NCBI RefSeq assembly: GCF_042650565.1
Contig: NZ_JBHSBH010000015.1
Location: 930,001 to 994,000, forward strand
From: Nocardiopsis_B sediminis
GTDB lineage: Bacteria > Actinomycetota > Actinomycetes > Streptosporangiales > Streptosporangiaceae
Direction of reading: 5' to 3'
DNA: 64,000 nt
The notes below the pieces were generated by a model that made no database searches, was not told the origin of the DNA, and worked only from the letters and a program-made list of their open reading frames with translations. Position 1 is the first letter of the stretch. Each line of letters starts with the position of its first letter. A program made the translations under genes and the position numbers. Shown here one piece after another: positions 33,014 through 44,006 of the stretch.

Positions 33014-33202
33014 TCTGACGCGCCCGCTTCCGTGGGGGGAGGAGGGGAATGAGCGCGTCGTCCGGCAGGGTCCGCGGCCGGCCGCGGCGCCCGTGCGTCC
33101 GCGCACCGCGGATGACCGGACACTACGATACCCCTCGTGGCGCCCGCGCGACCTAGAGTAGGCCAATCCCGTGCCGCGCGGACGCCGTGACCGGCCGTGG
33201 GG

Positions 33203-34762
<1,560 letters not shown>

Positions 34763-34814
34763 GGAGACCTCATTCGGTGCGGTGGTGGCGTGGGCGGGCG
34801 GTGCGCCGGGTACG

Positions 34815-36110
34815 TCAGGACGCCGCGGCGGTGTCGACCTCGGTGATGGCGTCGACGAGGATGTCGCGGGCCTCGCGCGCGTCGGCCTCGGTGATCGTCA
34901 GCGGCGGCGCCATCCGCAGCACGTTGCCGCGCAGCCCGCCCTTGCCGATGAGCAGCCCGCGGCTCCGGGTGGCCTCCAGCACGGCCCCGGCCAGAGCGGG
35001 CGAGGGCGCCCCCGTGGCGGGGTCGGCCATCTCGACCGCGAACATCAGGCCCTTGCCGCGCACCGCCCCCACGCTCGCCAGATCGGCCAGAGGACGCAGG
35101 CCGTCGAGGACGACGGGGCCCAGGCGCGCGGCGGAGGCCTGGAGGTCGTGGTCGAGCACGTAGTCGAGGGTGGCGTTGGCGGCGGCCATGGACACCGGGT
35201 TGCCGCCGAAGGTGGACACCCCGTTGGCGGTGAGCCCGTCCATCAGGTCGCCGCGCGCGACGACGCCGCCCACGGCGAAGCCGTTGCCGAGGCCCTTGGC
35301 GAAGGTGATGGCGTCGGGGACCACCCCGTGGTTGCCGATCCCCCAGAACGAGGAGCCGGTGCGGCCCCAGCCCGTCTGCACCTCGTCGGAGATGAACAGG
35401 ATGCCCTGTTCGTCGAGGACCTCCTTGTAGGCGGCGTAGAGGCCGTCGGGCGCCATGGCGAACCCGCCGACGCCCTGGACCGGCTCGGCGATCAGGCAGG
35501 CGACATCGGGGGCGGTGGCGGTGGCGAGCACGTCGCGCAGGTCGGCGACGCAGGCCTCGATGTACTCGGCGTCGCCCATCCCCCGGAACGCCGGGGTGTC
35601 GCGGTCGGTGCCGTGCAGGTAGTGGACGTTGAGCGGCGACAGCGCGGAGTTCTTCCAGCCGCGGTTGCCGGTGACGGCGATCGTGCCGTAGGAGCGGCCG
35701 TGGTAGCTGTTGCGCATGGCCAGCACCTGGTCGGTGCCGCGCGCCTGCGTGGCGAGCAGCAGCGCGGTCTCGTTGGCCTCGGTCCCGGAGTTGGTGAAGA
35801 AGACCTTGGCGTCGGGGATGCCCGACAGGCGGGCGATCTTCTCGGCGAGCTCCACTTGGCCGCGGAGCAGGTAGAGGGTGGAGGTGTGCACCACCCCGGT
35901 GGCGATCTGGCGCTCGACGGCCTCGCGGACCTCGGCGACGTCGTAGCCGAGCATGTTGGTCACGATCCCGGCGAAGAAGTCGAGGTAGGTGTTGCCGTCG
36001 GCGTCGGTGACGCGGACGCCCTTCCCGCCGGTGATCTCGATGGGTGCGTCGTAGTAGAGGGAGAGCCACGAGGGCATGACAGCGCGGTGGCGAGCGAGGA
36101 GTTCCGACAT
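34815..36110 (-). CDS. Class III aminotransferase (AGXT2/beta-amino acid type)
   Basis: This 431-residue PLP enzyme has the class III pattern, with the PLP lysine in ITFAKGLGNGFAVGG. Its start, DADGNTYLDFFAGIVTNMLGYDVAEV, and the segment ARGTDQVLAMRNSYHGRSYGTIAVTGN resemble AGXT2/beta-alanine or beta-aminoisobutyrate transaminases rather than GabT. It should transfer the amino group of an omega- or beta-amino acid to pyruvate or glyoxylate and yield a semialdehyde for MmsA. It is the first gene of a two-gene unit with mmsA and is divergent from a PucR regulator. ATG 36110. Confidence 0.88.
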   Translation of the reverse strand: MSELLARHRAVMPSWLSLYYDAPIEITGGKGVRVTDADGNTYLDFFAGIVTNMLGYDVAEVREAVERQIATGVVHTSTLYLLRGQVELAEKIARLSGIPDAKVFFTNSGTEANETALLLATQARGTDQVLAMRNSYHGRSYGTIAVTGNRGWKNSALSPLNVHYLHGTDRDTPAFRGMGDAEYIEACVADLRDVLATATAPDVACLIAEPVQGVGGFAMAPDGLYAAYKEVLDEQGILFISDEVQTGWGRTGSSFWGIGNHGVVPDAITFAKGLGNGFAVGGVVARGDLMDGLTANGVSTFGGNPVSMAAANATLDYVLDHDLQASAARLGPVVLDGLRPLADLASVGAVRGKGLMFAVEMADPATGAPSPALAGAVLEATRSRGLLIGKGGLRGNVLRMAPPLTITEADAREARDILVDAITEVDTAAAS

Positions 36111-36349
36111 GCGTTCAGTCTCACAAGCGGATCCCGGCGCCGCCAGGATCAGACTGTTGAGGTCGCACCGGCGCTCTTGACACTGTGTCAGTCCGAATCG
36201 GGTGCTTTGGGGGTCGATGGGGGTCGCTGGAGGCGGACCCGGGGAACCGGTCCTGGTCGCTCCCCCTGCCCCGCGACCAGGCGGAGCCGTGCGCTCCAGC
36301 AGTCTGTAAAGGCCACGGGCCGCCGGGGCCCGCCGCCTAGACTGATGGG
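36111..36349. promoter_or_regulatory. Divergent promoter region between aminotransferase and PucR genes
   Basis: The 239 bp gap holds the promoters of both genes. A TAGACT -10 (36338-36343) lies 6 nt before the PucR start codon, with no obvious -35. Direct or inverted sites for PucR are not evident by eye. Confidence 0.5.
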
Positions 36350-37960
36350 GTGCTGCCCACCCTTGCCGACGTGCTCGGCCTGCCCGCCGTCCAGCGCGCC
36401 CGACCGCGCGTGGTCGTCGGCTCCGAGCACCTGGGGGTCACCGTCCGGTGGGTGCACATCGCCGAGGTCACCGACCTCGCGCACCTGCTGCGCGGCGGCG
36501 AGCTGGTCCTGACCACCGGCATCGCCATGCCCGACGACCCCGCGGCGCTGCGCCGCTACGTCGACGACCTCGCCTCGGCCGGGGTCAGCGGCATCGCCGT
36601 GGAGCTGGGCCGCAAGTACCACTCCGAGCTGCCCGAGGCGCTGCTCGACGCGGCGCGCGAGGCCGGGGTCCCCGTGATCTCCCTGGAGCGCGAGACCCGG
36701 TTCGTGGAGATCACCGAGGCCGTGCACGTCCGGGTGGTCAACCGGCAGCTGGAGGAGCTGCGCGAATCCGAGCGGCTGCACGAGGTGTTCACCCAGCTCT
36801 CGGTCGAGGGCGCGCGCCCCGCCCAGGTCCTCGAGGAGGTCGCCCACCTGTCGGGGTGCCCCGTGGTCCTGGAGAACCTGGCCCACCAGGTGCTGGTGTG
36901 CGACCTCAACGGCGAGGACCCGGGGTCGCTGCTGACCTCGTGGGAGAGCCGGTCGCGCGCCATCCGCAACGGGCCGCGCACCGTCCACGACCCCGCCACC
37001 GGCTGGCTGGTGACCATGGTCGGGGCGCGCGGCCAGGACTGGGGGCGGCTCATCCTCATCTGCGGCGCCTCCCCCGCGCCGCGGCAGACCATGCTGGTGG
37101 AGCGGGCCGCGACCACGCTGGCGCTGGGCCGGCTGCTGGAGCGCCACCAGGAGAGCCTGGAGCGCCAGACCCACCGCACGATCATCGCGGGGATCATCGA
37201 CCGCGCCTACTCCGACCCCGAAGAGGCGCTCGTGCGCGCCCGGGCGGTGGGCGTGCCCCTGACCGGCCGCAACCTGGTGGGGCTGGTCCTGCGGCTGCGC
37301 GAGGGCGGCACCGGCCTGGCGGCCCAGGCGCGGCTCGCCGACAGCGCCGAAGGCGTCGCCCGGGCCTGCCGGGAACTGCGGCTGGCGGCGCTGGTCGGCT
37401 CGGTCGACGACCTGAGGGTGGGCATCCTGCTCGCGCTGCCCCCGCGCGAGGGCCTCGACGCCTGCCTGCACCGGCTGGCCGAACGCGTGCGCGAGCGGGT
37501 CGGGCTGGGGCCCGTGCTCGCGGTCGGCTCGCAGACCGAGGACATCCGCCAGGTGCGCCGCTCCTTCCTGGAGGCGCGCCAGGTGGCCGACGTCGCCGTG
37601 CACCAGGCCGACGACCGCCCGTTCTACCGGCTGCCCGACCTCCACCTGCGCGGGCTGCTGCACCTGTTCCGCGACGACGAGCGGTTGCAGACCTACGTGG
37701 AGCGCGAGGTCGGCCCGCTGCTGGCCTACGACGCCCGCCACGGCACCGACCTCACCGAGATGCTGCGCTGCTACCTCAACGCGGGGCGCAACAAGGCGCT
37801 CGCGGCCTCCACCGCCCACCTGTCGCGGCCGGCGTTCTACGAGCGGCTGCGCAGGATCTCCCACGTGCTCCAGGCCGACCTGGACTCCGTGGAGACCTGC
37901 CTGTCGCTGCACGTGGCCCTGCTGTCGCTCGACTCGGTGCGCGACCGGCTGACCGGGTGA
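36350..37960 (+). CDS. PucR-family transcriptional regulator
   Basis: This 536-residue protein has the PucR N-terminal domain (VLGLPAVQRARPRVVVGSEHLGVTVRWVHIAEVTDLAHLLRGGELVLTTGIAMP) and a C-terminal PucR HTH (ARLHGTDLTEMLRCYLNAGRNKALAASTAHLSRPAFYERLRRIS). The GTG at 36350 lies 6 nt after a TAGACT -10, so the mRNA is probably leaderless. It is divergent from the aminotransferase-mmsA pair and probably controls it, alongside the second PucR beside gabT. Confidence 0.88.
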   Translation: MLPTLADVLGLPAVQRARPRVVVGSEHLGVTVRWVHIAEVTDLAHLLRGGELVLTTGIAMPDDPAALRRYVDDLASAGVSGIAVELGRKYHSELPEALLDAAREAGVPVISLERETRFVEITEAVHVRVVNRQLEELRESERLHEVFTQLSVEGARPAQVLEEVAHLSGCPVVLENLAHQVLVCDLNGEDPGSLLTSWESRSRAIRNGPRTVHDPATGWLVTMVGARGQDWGRLILICGASPAPRQTMLVERAATTLALGRLLERHQESLERQTHRTIIAGIIDRAYSDPEEALVRARAVGVPLTGRNLVGLVLRLREGGTGLAAQARLADSAEGVARACRELRLAALVGSVDDLRVGILLALPPREGLDACLHRLAERVRERVGLGPVLAVGSQTEDIRQVRRSFLEARQVADVAVHQADDRPFYRLPDLHLRGLLHLFRDDERLQTYVEREVGPLLAYDARHGTDLTEMLRCYLNAGRNKALAASTAHLSRPAFYERLRRISHVLQADLDSVETCLSLHVALLSLDSVRDRLTG

Positions 37961-38096
37961 ATTCTCACCAGCCGAACCGTGGGATAATCAAGATTCCGTC
38001 GCCCGTGCACCCGGCGGCCACCGATTCCGGTTCCACGGCGGCGATCCACCGGCCATCCGCCACCGGGCGGGCACGGCCACGAGACCGGAGGACCGT

Positions 38097-38591
38097 GTGA
38101 CCGACCAGGGCGCCCCGGAGACCGCGGTGCACAGGACCCCCTCGGGCGTCGTCCTCGATGCCACCGCCAAGCGCATCATCGAGCAGTTGCAGCAGGACGG
38201 GCGGCGCTCGTATGCGGCCATCGGCAAGGCCGTGGGCCTGTCGGAGGCCGCGGTGCGCCAGCGGGTGCAGCGGCTGCTGGAGTCCGGTGTGGTCCAGGTC
38301 GTGGGCGTGACCGACCCGATGATGCTGGGGTTCAGCCGCCAGGCCATGATCGGGGTGCGGTGCAGCGGCGACCCCACCGCCGCGGCCGACGCGATCGCCG
38401 CCCTGGCGGGCGTGGAGTACGTGGTGGTGACCGCGGGGTCCTTCGACATCCTGGCCGAGGTCGTGACCGCCGACGACGACCAGCTCCTGGAGGTCCTGAC
38501 CCGCATCCGCGCGGTCGCGACCGTCACCGCCACCGAGAGCTTCGTCTACCTCAAGCTGCGCAAGCAGTCCTACGCGTGGGGCACCCGCTGA
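38097..38591 (+). CDS. Lrp/AsnC-family transcriptional regulator
   Basis: The 164-residue protein has an Lrp-type HTH (LDATAKRIIEQLQQDGRRSYAAIGKAVGLSEAAVRQRVQRLLESGVVQVVGV, residues about 20-70) and the RAM/ligand domain (DILAEVVTADDDQLLEVLTRIRAVATVTATESFVYLKL). Lrp proteins sense amino acids. Here it follows the PucR gene by 136 bp in the omega-amino-acid region, suggesting it controls amine catabolism. The GTG 38097 follows GGAGG. Confidence 0.9.
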   Translation: MTDQGAPETAVHRTPSGVVLDATAKRIIEQLQQDGRRSYAAIGKAVGLSEAAVRQRVQRLLESGVVQVVGVTDPMMLGFSRQAMIGVRCSGDPTAAADAIAALAGVEYVVVTAGSFDILAEVVTADDDQLLEVLTRIRAVATVTATESFVYLKLRKQSYAWGTR

Positions 38592-38616
38592 ACGGCGCCC
38601 CCAGGGGACGCCCCGC

Positions 38617-39090
38617 TCAGCCGGGCAGCAGGGCCATGGCCGTGCCCGGCGCGAAGACCAGCAGCAGGAACCGCGCCGAGCGGGTGGCCATGGTGACGGC
38701 CACGAAGGCCCACACCGGCATGCGGACCGTGCCGGCCAGGACGCACACGACCATGAACGGCGGGATGCTGGCGAAGGAGCTCACCGCCACCAGGCCCGCG
38801 GTCCACCACGGGCGCCCTTCGGCCTTGGCGCGCAGGCCGGCGATCCGCTCGCCCCACCGGCCGGTGGTCGCGGCCCGGCGGCGCAGCCACGGCAGGTCGA
38901 GCACGCCGCGGCCCAGGTAGTAGTAGGCGACCTTGCCCAGGGTCTGCCCGGCCGCCGCCGCCACGGCCATGGCTGAGAGCACCGGGCCGCCGGAGAGCGA
39001 CGCGGCCCCCAGCAGGTACAGCTCGATGTTGAGGACCGGCAGCAGCGCCGACGCCAGCGCGACCGCGAACGCCAGCGCCGTGCCGGCCAC
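38617..39090 (-). CDS. VTT-domain (DedA-like) membrane protein
   Basis: This 157-residue protein has a VTT/SNARE-associated domain pattern: NIELYLLGAASLSGGPVLSAMAVAAAAGQTLGKVAYYYLGRG, then a helical loop, and VSSFASIPPFMVVCVLAGTVRMPVWAFVAVTMATRSARFLLL. About five membrane helices. The DedA family is linked to membrane potential and lipid flipping. The GTG (39090) is 2 bp after the rlmN stop, so both are probably co-translated. The shorter length compared with DedA proteins (about 200) may mean that the start is further upstream, but that would overlap rlmN. Confidence 0.75.
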   Translation of the reverse strand: MAGTALAFAVALASALLPVLNIELYLLGAASLSGGPVLSAMAVAAAAGQTLGKVAYYYLGRGVLDLPWLRRRAATTGRWGERIAGLRAKAEGRPWWTAGLVAVSSFASIPPFMVVCVLAGTVRMPVWAFVAVTMATRSARFLLLVFAPGTAMALLPG

Positions 39091-39092
39091 GG

Positions 39093-40190
39093 CTAGCCCT
39101 CGGCGGCGGCGAGCTGGCCGCAGGCGCCGTCGATCTCCTGGCCGCGGGTATCGCGGATGGTGGTCGAGATCCCGTGCGCCTCGAGCCGGCGGACGAACTC
39201 GCGCTCGTCCTCGGGCCGCGACGCGGTCCACTTGGACCCGGGGGTGGGGTTCAGCGGGATCAGGTTGACGTGCACCAGGTGACCCTTGAGCAGCCGGCCC
39301 AGCAGGTCGGCCCGCCACGCCTGGTCGTTGATGTCGCGGATGAGCGCGTACTCGATGGAGACCCGGCGGCCCGTGGTATCGGCGTAGCGCCACGCGGCGT
39401 CAAGGACCTCGGCGACCTTCCAGCGGGTGTTGACCGGCACGAGCTCGTCGCGCAGTTCGTCGTCGGGGGCGTGCAGCGAGATGGCCAGGCGCACCTGCAT
39501 GCGCTCGGCGATCAGCTTGTCGATGGCAGGGACCAGCCCGACCGTGGAGACCGTGACCCCGCGCTGGGAGATGCCCAGGCCGCCGGGGACGGGGTCGGTC
39601 ATGCGCCGCACGGAGTCGAGGACCCGCCGGTAGTTGGCCATGGGCTCGCCCATGCCCATGAAGACGATGTTGCTGATGCGCCCCGGGCCGCCGGCGACCT
39701 CGCCGCGGGCGAGGTCGCGCGCGACGGAGACCACCTGGTCCACGATCTCACCGGTGGAGAGGTTGCGGGTGAGGCCGTTCTGCCCGGTGGCGCAGAACGG
39801 GCAGTTCATCCCGCACCCGGCCTGTGAGGACACGCACAGCGTGGCGCGGTCGGGGTAGCGCATCAGCACGGACTCGAACAGCACGCCGTCGAAGGCTCGC
39901 CACAGGGTCTTGCGGGTGAGACCGTTGTCGCAGGTGATGTGCTTGACCGGGGTGAGCAGCGTGGGCAGCAGCGCCTCGCGGAGCCGGTCGCGCGACGCCT
40001 CGGGGAGGTCGGTCATGGCCGCGGTGTCGGATTCGAGGTGGCCGAAATAGTGCTGGGCGAGCTGCTTGGCGCGGAACGGCTTCTCACCGAGTTCGGAGAC
40101 GACGTCGCGGCGCTCCTCGGGGGAGAGGTCGGCGAGGTGGCGGGGCGGCTTCGCCCGGCGCGGTGCGGCGAAGGTGAGCTCGGCAGGCAT
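39093..40190 (-). CDS. rlmN: 23S rRNA (adenine-C2)-methyltransferase RlmN
   Basis: This 365-residue radical-SAM enzyme has the CX3CX2C cluster motif at C126, C130, C133 (AGCGMNCPFCATG) and the RlmN segments MGMGEPMANY and LAISLHAPDDELR. The C-terminal GACGQLA carries the Cys that resolves the methylated intermediate. RlmN adds a methyl group to C2 of A2503 in 23S rRNA and of A37 in some tRNAs. ATG 40190. The gene ordinarily follows cdsA in actinomycetes; here it is separated from it by the SUFU and MFS genes. Confidence 0.95.
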   Translation of the reverse strand: MPAELTFAAPRRAKPPRHLADLSPEERRDVVSELGEKPFRAKQLAQHYFGHLESDTAAMTDLPEASRDRLREALLPTLLTPVKHITCDNGLTRKTLWRAFDGVLFESVLMRYPDRATLCVSSQAGCGMNCPFCATGQNGLTRNLSTGEIVDQVVSVARDLARGEVAGGPGRISNIVFMGMGEPMANYRRVLDSVRRMTDPVPGGLGISQRGVTVSTVGLVPAIDKLIAERMQVRLAISLHAPDDELRDELVPVNTRWKVAEVLDAAWRYADTTGRRVSIEYALIRDINDQAWRADLLGRLLKGHLVHVNLIPLNPTPGSKWTASRPEDEREFVRRLEAHGISTTIRDTRGQEIDGACGQLAAAEG

Positions 40191-40363
40191 GGGATTCCAA
40201 CGTGGACGGGAAAGGGGAGGGCGGACGGTACCGGCGATGCGCGGTAATTTAGGGGCCTGTACGACCTTTCGCGTTCACCACCGCGGTGCCACCCTTGGGG
40301 CATCACGGTTCATACTATGCGGCGCCCGGACACCGCCGCGCGACGAGCCGACAAGGAGGGCAG

Positions 40364-41452
40364 GTGGCAGGAGCGCAGGTCCTCCTCGACCAGTTCAGCC
40401 CGTACCGCAGCCGCCGCGTGATCGTCGAGTACGACTCCCGGACCACGGCCGCCTACCTGCTCGACGCCCGCGGGACCATCCGGGTGCCCGTCTGGCTGGC
40501 CAACCACGTCATGGCGCCCGACTCCGGTGACCCCTCCGGCCCCTACGAGGGGCAGGCGCCCCTCATGCCCGCAGCGCACACCAAGCATCCGCAGGGGCGT
40601 GCCCCGTTCGACGCCGACCGGCTGCGGGCGGTGTGGTTCGAGGAGGGCGACGGCGTCGCGCTCCTCGACGACGACGGCCTGCTGGCGATCGTCCCGGGGT
40701 GGGCCGAGGCCGACAGCGGCCTGCCCGGCTACGCGCGCGAGGCGATCGGCCGCAGCCCCTACGCCTGGGCCCTCGACCCCGTGGCCGCCCAGCTGTGGCC
40801 GCGCGTGGTGCACGCCGAGGCCTACTGGGACTGGCGCTCCTCCCCCAGCGCCTGGCGCAGCGTGCAGCGCACGGTGTTCAACCACCTCACCCGCACGGTC
40901 GGCCCCGCCGGGCACTACTGGGACGTGTCCGACGGCCACGCCCCGCTGATCCGGGTCTCGGAGCGCCCGCCCACCGCGGAGCGGCCCTACACCATCCTGA
41001 GCACGGTGGGCATGTGCGGGCAGCGCATGCCCACGCTCGACCGGTACATGGCCGACACCTCCTCCTACGCCCGCATCGAGCTCGCGCTGGCCACCACCGC
41101 ACCCGCCCACGTCGCGGCCCGGATCTTCCGCTGGATCGGCGCCTTCCCGTGGCGGGCGGTCACCTGGTTCGGGTCGGGCCACAGCGTGAAATGGCTCGAC
41201 AACCCCGAGGACTCCGCCATGCGCGGCACCAGCACGGCGGTCCTCCTCATCGCCGACCCGGCCCCCCTCGCCGGCCCCGACGGCCGCGTCCCCCCGGCCA
41301 CATCCGGCCTGACCTTCCACGGCGACCCCGTCACCTGGCTGTGGATCGTCCCCATCACCCGGCCCGAGCACCTCTTCGCCAAGGAGCACGACTCCGCCAC
41401 CCTCCTCGACAAACTCGCCGCCGAGGGCCGCACCTGGATCCTGGGGCCCTGA
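40364..41452 (+). CDS. SUFU-domain protein
   Basis: This 362-residue protein contains a suppressor-of-fused (SUFU) type domain in its C-terminal half (about 165-345): YTILSTVGMCGQRMPTLDRY, RIELALATTAP, FRWIGAFPWRAVTWFGSGHSV, and FHGDPVTWLWIVPITRPEHLFAKEH. The N-terminal half is a separate domain with many acidic/tryptophan residues (YDSRTTAAYLLDARGTIRVPVWLANH). Bacterial SUFU proteins are uncharacterised, though some serve as immunity proteins of polymorphic toxins. The GTG 40364 has AAGGAGGG only 4 nt upstream. No toxin gene is adjacent. Confidence 0.82.
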   Translation: MAGAQVLLDQFSPYRSRRVIVEYDSRTTAAYLLDARGTIRVPVWLANHVMAPDSGDPSGPYEGQAPLMPAAHTKHPQGRAPFDADRLRAVWFEEGDGVALLDDDGLLAIVPGWAEADSGLPGYAREAIGRSPYAWALDPVAAQLWPRVVHAEAYWDWRSSPSAWRSVQRTVFNHLTRTVGPAGHYWDVSDGHAPLIRVSERPPTAERPYTILSTVGMCGQRMPTLDRYMADTSSYARIELALATTAPAHVAARIFRWIGAFPWRAVTWFGSGHSVKWLDNPEDSAMRGTSTAVLLIADPAPLAGPDGRVPPATSGLTFHGDPVTWLWIVPITRPEHLFAKEHDSATLLDKLAAEGRTWILGP

Positions 41453-41562
41453 CCGGGAGGCCGTCACCCGGATAACCGGTTGACGGCGGTCGCCGGGCAC
41501 TCGATTCTGGGGCGCATGCCCGCAAACGCGTCCCTGCCCCCATGCGTTCGCACGGCGGGCCG

Positions 41563-42792
41563 ATGACCGCCCCCGCCGAACCGCGGCCCGACGTCCTGGC
41601 GCCGCTGCGGCACGGGCCGTTCCGCGCGCTCGCCGCCGGACGCACCCTCATGTACTTCGGCAACGGGCTGGCGACCGTGGCGCTCGGCTTCGCCGTGCTC
41701 GACGCCACCGGCTCCCTCGTGCACCTGGGGCTGGTCGTCGGCGCGCGCTCTCTGGCCAACGTCGTCCTGCTGCTGTTCGGCGGGGTGCTCGCCGACCGGC
41801 TCCCGAGGGCGCTGGTGCTCCAGGGCGGCTGCGCCCTTGCGGCCCTCTCCCAGGGCCTGGTGGCCGCCGCCGTCCTCCTGGGGGCGGCGAACCTGCCCCT
41901 GCTGGTCGTGCTGAGCCTGGTCAACGGCGCCGCTGCGGCGGCCAACCTGCCGGCGTCGGCCGCCCTCACCCCGCAGACCGTCCCGCGGCCGCTGCTCCGG
42001 CAGGCCAACGCCCTCGTGCGCGTGGGCGTCAACATCGGGATGCTCACGGGCATGTCGATCGGCACCGCCATCGTCGGCGGGATCGGCCCCGGGTGGGCCA
42101 TCGCGGTCGACGCCGCCCTGTTCGCGCTCGCCGGCGTGTGCTTCGCACTGCTCCGCCTGCCCGCCGCCGCACCGGCCGCCGACGGGCCCGCCCACCCCCT
42201 GCGCGAACTCGCCGAAGGCTGGACCGAATTCGTGTCGCGGCCGTGGGTGTGGATCGTCGTGCTGCAATTCATGGTCGTCAACGCCACCTGGTCGGGCACC
42301 ACGGCCGTGCTGGGTCCCGCGATCGCCGACGCCACCTTCGGCCGGGTGGCGTGGGGGCTGATCCTCATGGCCTACAGCGCCGGGCTGATCCTCGGCGGCC
42401 TGCTCGCGGCGCGCTGGCAGCCGCGGCGGGCGCTGCTGTTCGGGGTGGTGCTGGTCGCGGTCGACGCCGTGCCGATGCTGGGGCTGACCGGGACCCCGGT
42501 GCCGCTGTTCCTCTTCGCCGCGATGTTCCTCACCGGGGTGGCGGTGGAGCAGTTCACCGTGGCCTGGGAGGTGTCGGTCCAGGAGAACGTCCCGCCGCAG
42601 AAGCTGGCCCGGGTGTACTCCTACGACGCCCTGGGGTCCTTCATCGCCCTGCCCGCCGGGGAGATCGCCGCGGGGCCGCTGGCCGAGGCCGTCGGCACCG
42701 ATGCGGCCCTGGAGGGGATGGCCGCGCTCCTGCTGGTGGCCACCGGCGCGGCCGCCGCGAGCCGAAGCGTCCGCGGCCTGACGCGCAGGTGA
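41563..42792 (+). CDS. MFS transporter (EntS-like exporter)
   Basis: The product of about 409 residues has 10-12 membrane helices and the MFS loop 2-3 signature GGVLADRLPRALVL. It resembles EntS-type exporters (MFS_3), which export siderophores or drugs: start PLRHGPFRALAAGRTLMYFGNGLATVALGFAVLD. The substrate is unknown. ATG 41563 was chosen (MTAPAEPRPD); ATG 41542 is also possible and neither has a strong ribosome binding site. It lies with the SUFU gene between rlmN and cdsA and shares strand but not obvious function. Confidence 0.82.
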   Translation: MTAPAEPRPDVLAPLRHGPFRALAAGRTLMYFGNGLATVALGFAVLDATGSLVHLGLVVGARSLANVVLLLFGGVLADRLPRALVLQGGCALAALSQGLVAAAVLLGAANLPLLVVLSLVNGAAAAANLPASAALTPQTVPRPLLRQANALVRVGVNIGMLTGMSIGTAIVGGIGPGWAIAVDAALFALAGVCFALLRLPAAAPAADGPAHPLRELAEGWTEFVSRPWVWIVVLQFMVVNATWSGTTAVLGPAIADATFGRVAWGLILMAYSAGLILGGLLAARWQPRRALLFGVVLVAVDAVPMLGLTGTPVPLFLFAAMFLTGVAVEQFTVAWEVSVQENVPPQKLARVYSYDALGSFIALPAGEIAAGPLAEAVGTDAALEGMAALLLVATGAAAASRSVRGLTRR

Positions 42793-42828
42793 GCCGGGTG
42801 ACCCGGCCCCGGGGGACGGCCGGGCCGG

Positions 42829-44001
42829 CTACCCCGCGGCGGGGACCAAGAGGGTCAGCACGACCCAGGCAACAGGGCCGGCGATGAGGAGGGAGTCCAC
42901 GCGGTCGAGCAGGCCGCCGTGGCCCGGCATGAACCGGCCCATGTCCTTCAGCCCGAGGTCGCGCTTGACCAGCGACTCGATGAGGTCGCCGACCGTCGCG
43001 GCCACGACCACGGCCACGCCCAGCACCAAGCCCGCCCAGATCGGGCCGTCGAGCATCAGGGCCACGGTGAGCCCCCCGGCGATCATGCAGCCGAGCACCG
43101 ACCCGCCGAAGCCCTCCCAGGTCTTGTTCGGGCTGATCACCGGCGCCATGCGGTGCCGGCCCATGAGGATCCCGGCGAAGTAGCCGCCGATGTCGCTGCT
43201 GATGGTCACGAGGATGAACGCGACGATGCGCTCCTGGCCGTCGCCGGGGGTCGCGATCAGCAGCTGCCAGGTGCCCAGCAGGAACGGCAGGTAGATCAGC
43301 GAGAACAGGCTCGCGCCCGCGTCGCGCACGTAGCCCTCGGCGCCGTCGCGCAGCCGCCACGACAGGGTGATGATGGCCGTGAGCGCCGTGACGCCCACCA
43401 GCCACTCCGGGCCGCCGAAGTGGGCGGCCGCCTGCATCGCCACCCCGCCAACGGCGAGCGGGACCAGCGCGATGCGGGTGCCGCGGGCGGCGACGGCCCG
43501 GTGCAGTTCGCGCATCCCCAGCAGCACGGCCAGCGACGTGATGGCCACGAACACCGCGGGGAACGGGTAGATCGAGACGAACACGAGCGCGCCGAGAGCG
43601 CATCCGCTGATGATCGCCAAAGGCAGGTTGCGCCCGGCGCGCACGGGCTCGCCGCTGGGCTTGTGCAGGACGAACCGCTGCTTGTCACCGTCGGCTTCGG
43701 GGCCGGGGGCGTCCGCGGCGGACGCGCCGGCGGCGGCCTCGGGGGTGGACGCGGCGGCGGTCTCCGTGCTCGCGTTCGCGTTCGCTTCCTCGTCCGCGCC
43801 GCGGCGCGGGTCCGGCGCGCCGTTCACGGCGTCGCCGTCCTCCTCCGGACGGGCAGGGCTATGGGCGGTTCCGCTCATACGTGCGGAACCGTTCGGTGAC
43901 GACACCACCGGCACCTCTCCGGAGTCGGCAGCGGGCGGGCCGGGGGCTGCGGCCTGCCCGCGATCGTCTCCCTGCTCGGATCCGGGCTCGGACAACGACA
44001 C
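42829..44001 (-). CDS. cdsA: Phosphatidate cytidylyltransferase
   Basis: This 390-residue membrane enzyme converts phosphatidic acid and CTP to CDP-diacylglycerol for phospholipid synthesis. It has an acidic, low-complexity cytoplasmic N-terminus of about 125 residues, then 8 or so helices and the CDS signature near the C-terminus, ESLVKRDLGLKDMGRFMPGHGG. Actinobacterial CdsA proteins often have such an extension. The GTG (44001) lies 5 bp after the frr stop, so both are in the same operon with pyrH, tsf and rpsB. Confidence 0.93.
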   Translation of the reverse strand: MSLSEPGSEQGDDRGQAAAPGPPAADSGEVPVVSSPNGSARMSGTAHSPARPEEDGDAVNGAPDPRRGADEEANANASTETAAASTPEAAAGASAADAPGPEADGDKQRFVLHKPSGEPVRAGRNLPLAIISGCALGALVFVSIYPFPAVFVAITSLAVLLGMRELHRAVAARGTRIALVPLAVGGVAMQAAAHFGGPEWLVGVTALTAIITLSWRLRDGAEGYVRDAGASLFSLIYLPFLLGTWQLLIATPGDGQERIVAFILVTISSDIGGYFAGILMGRHRMAPVISPNKTWEGFGGSVLGCMIAGGLTVALMLDGPIWAGLVLGVAVVVAATVGDLIESLVKRDLGLKDMGRFMPGHGGLLDRVDSLLIAGPVAWVVLTLLVPAAG

Positions 44002-44006
44002 AGAAC

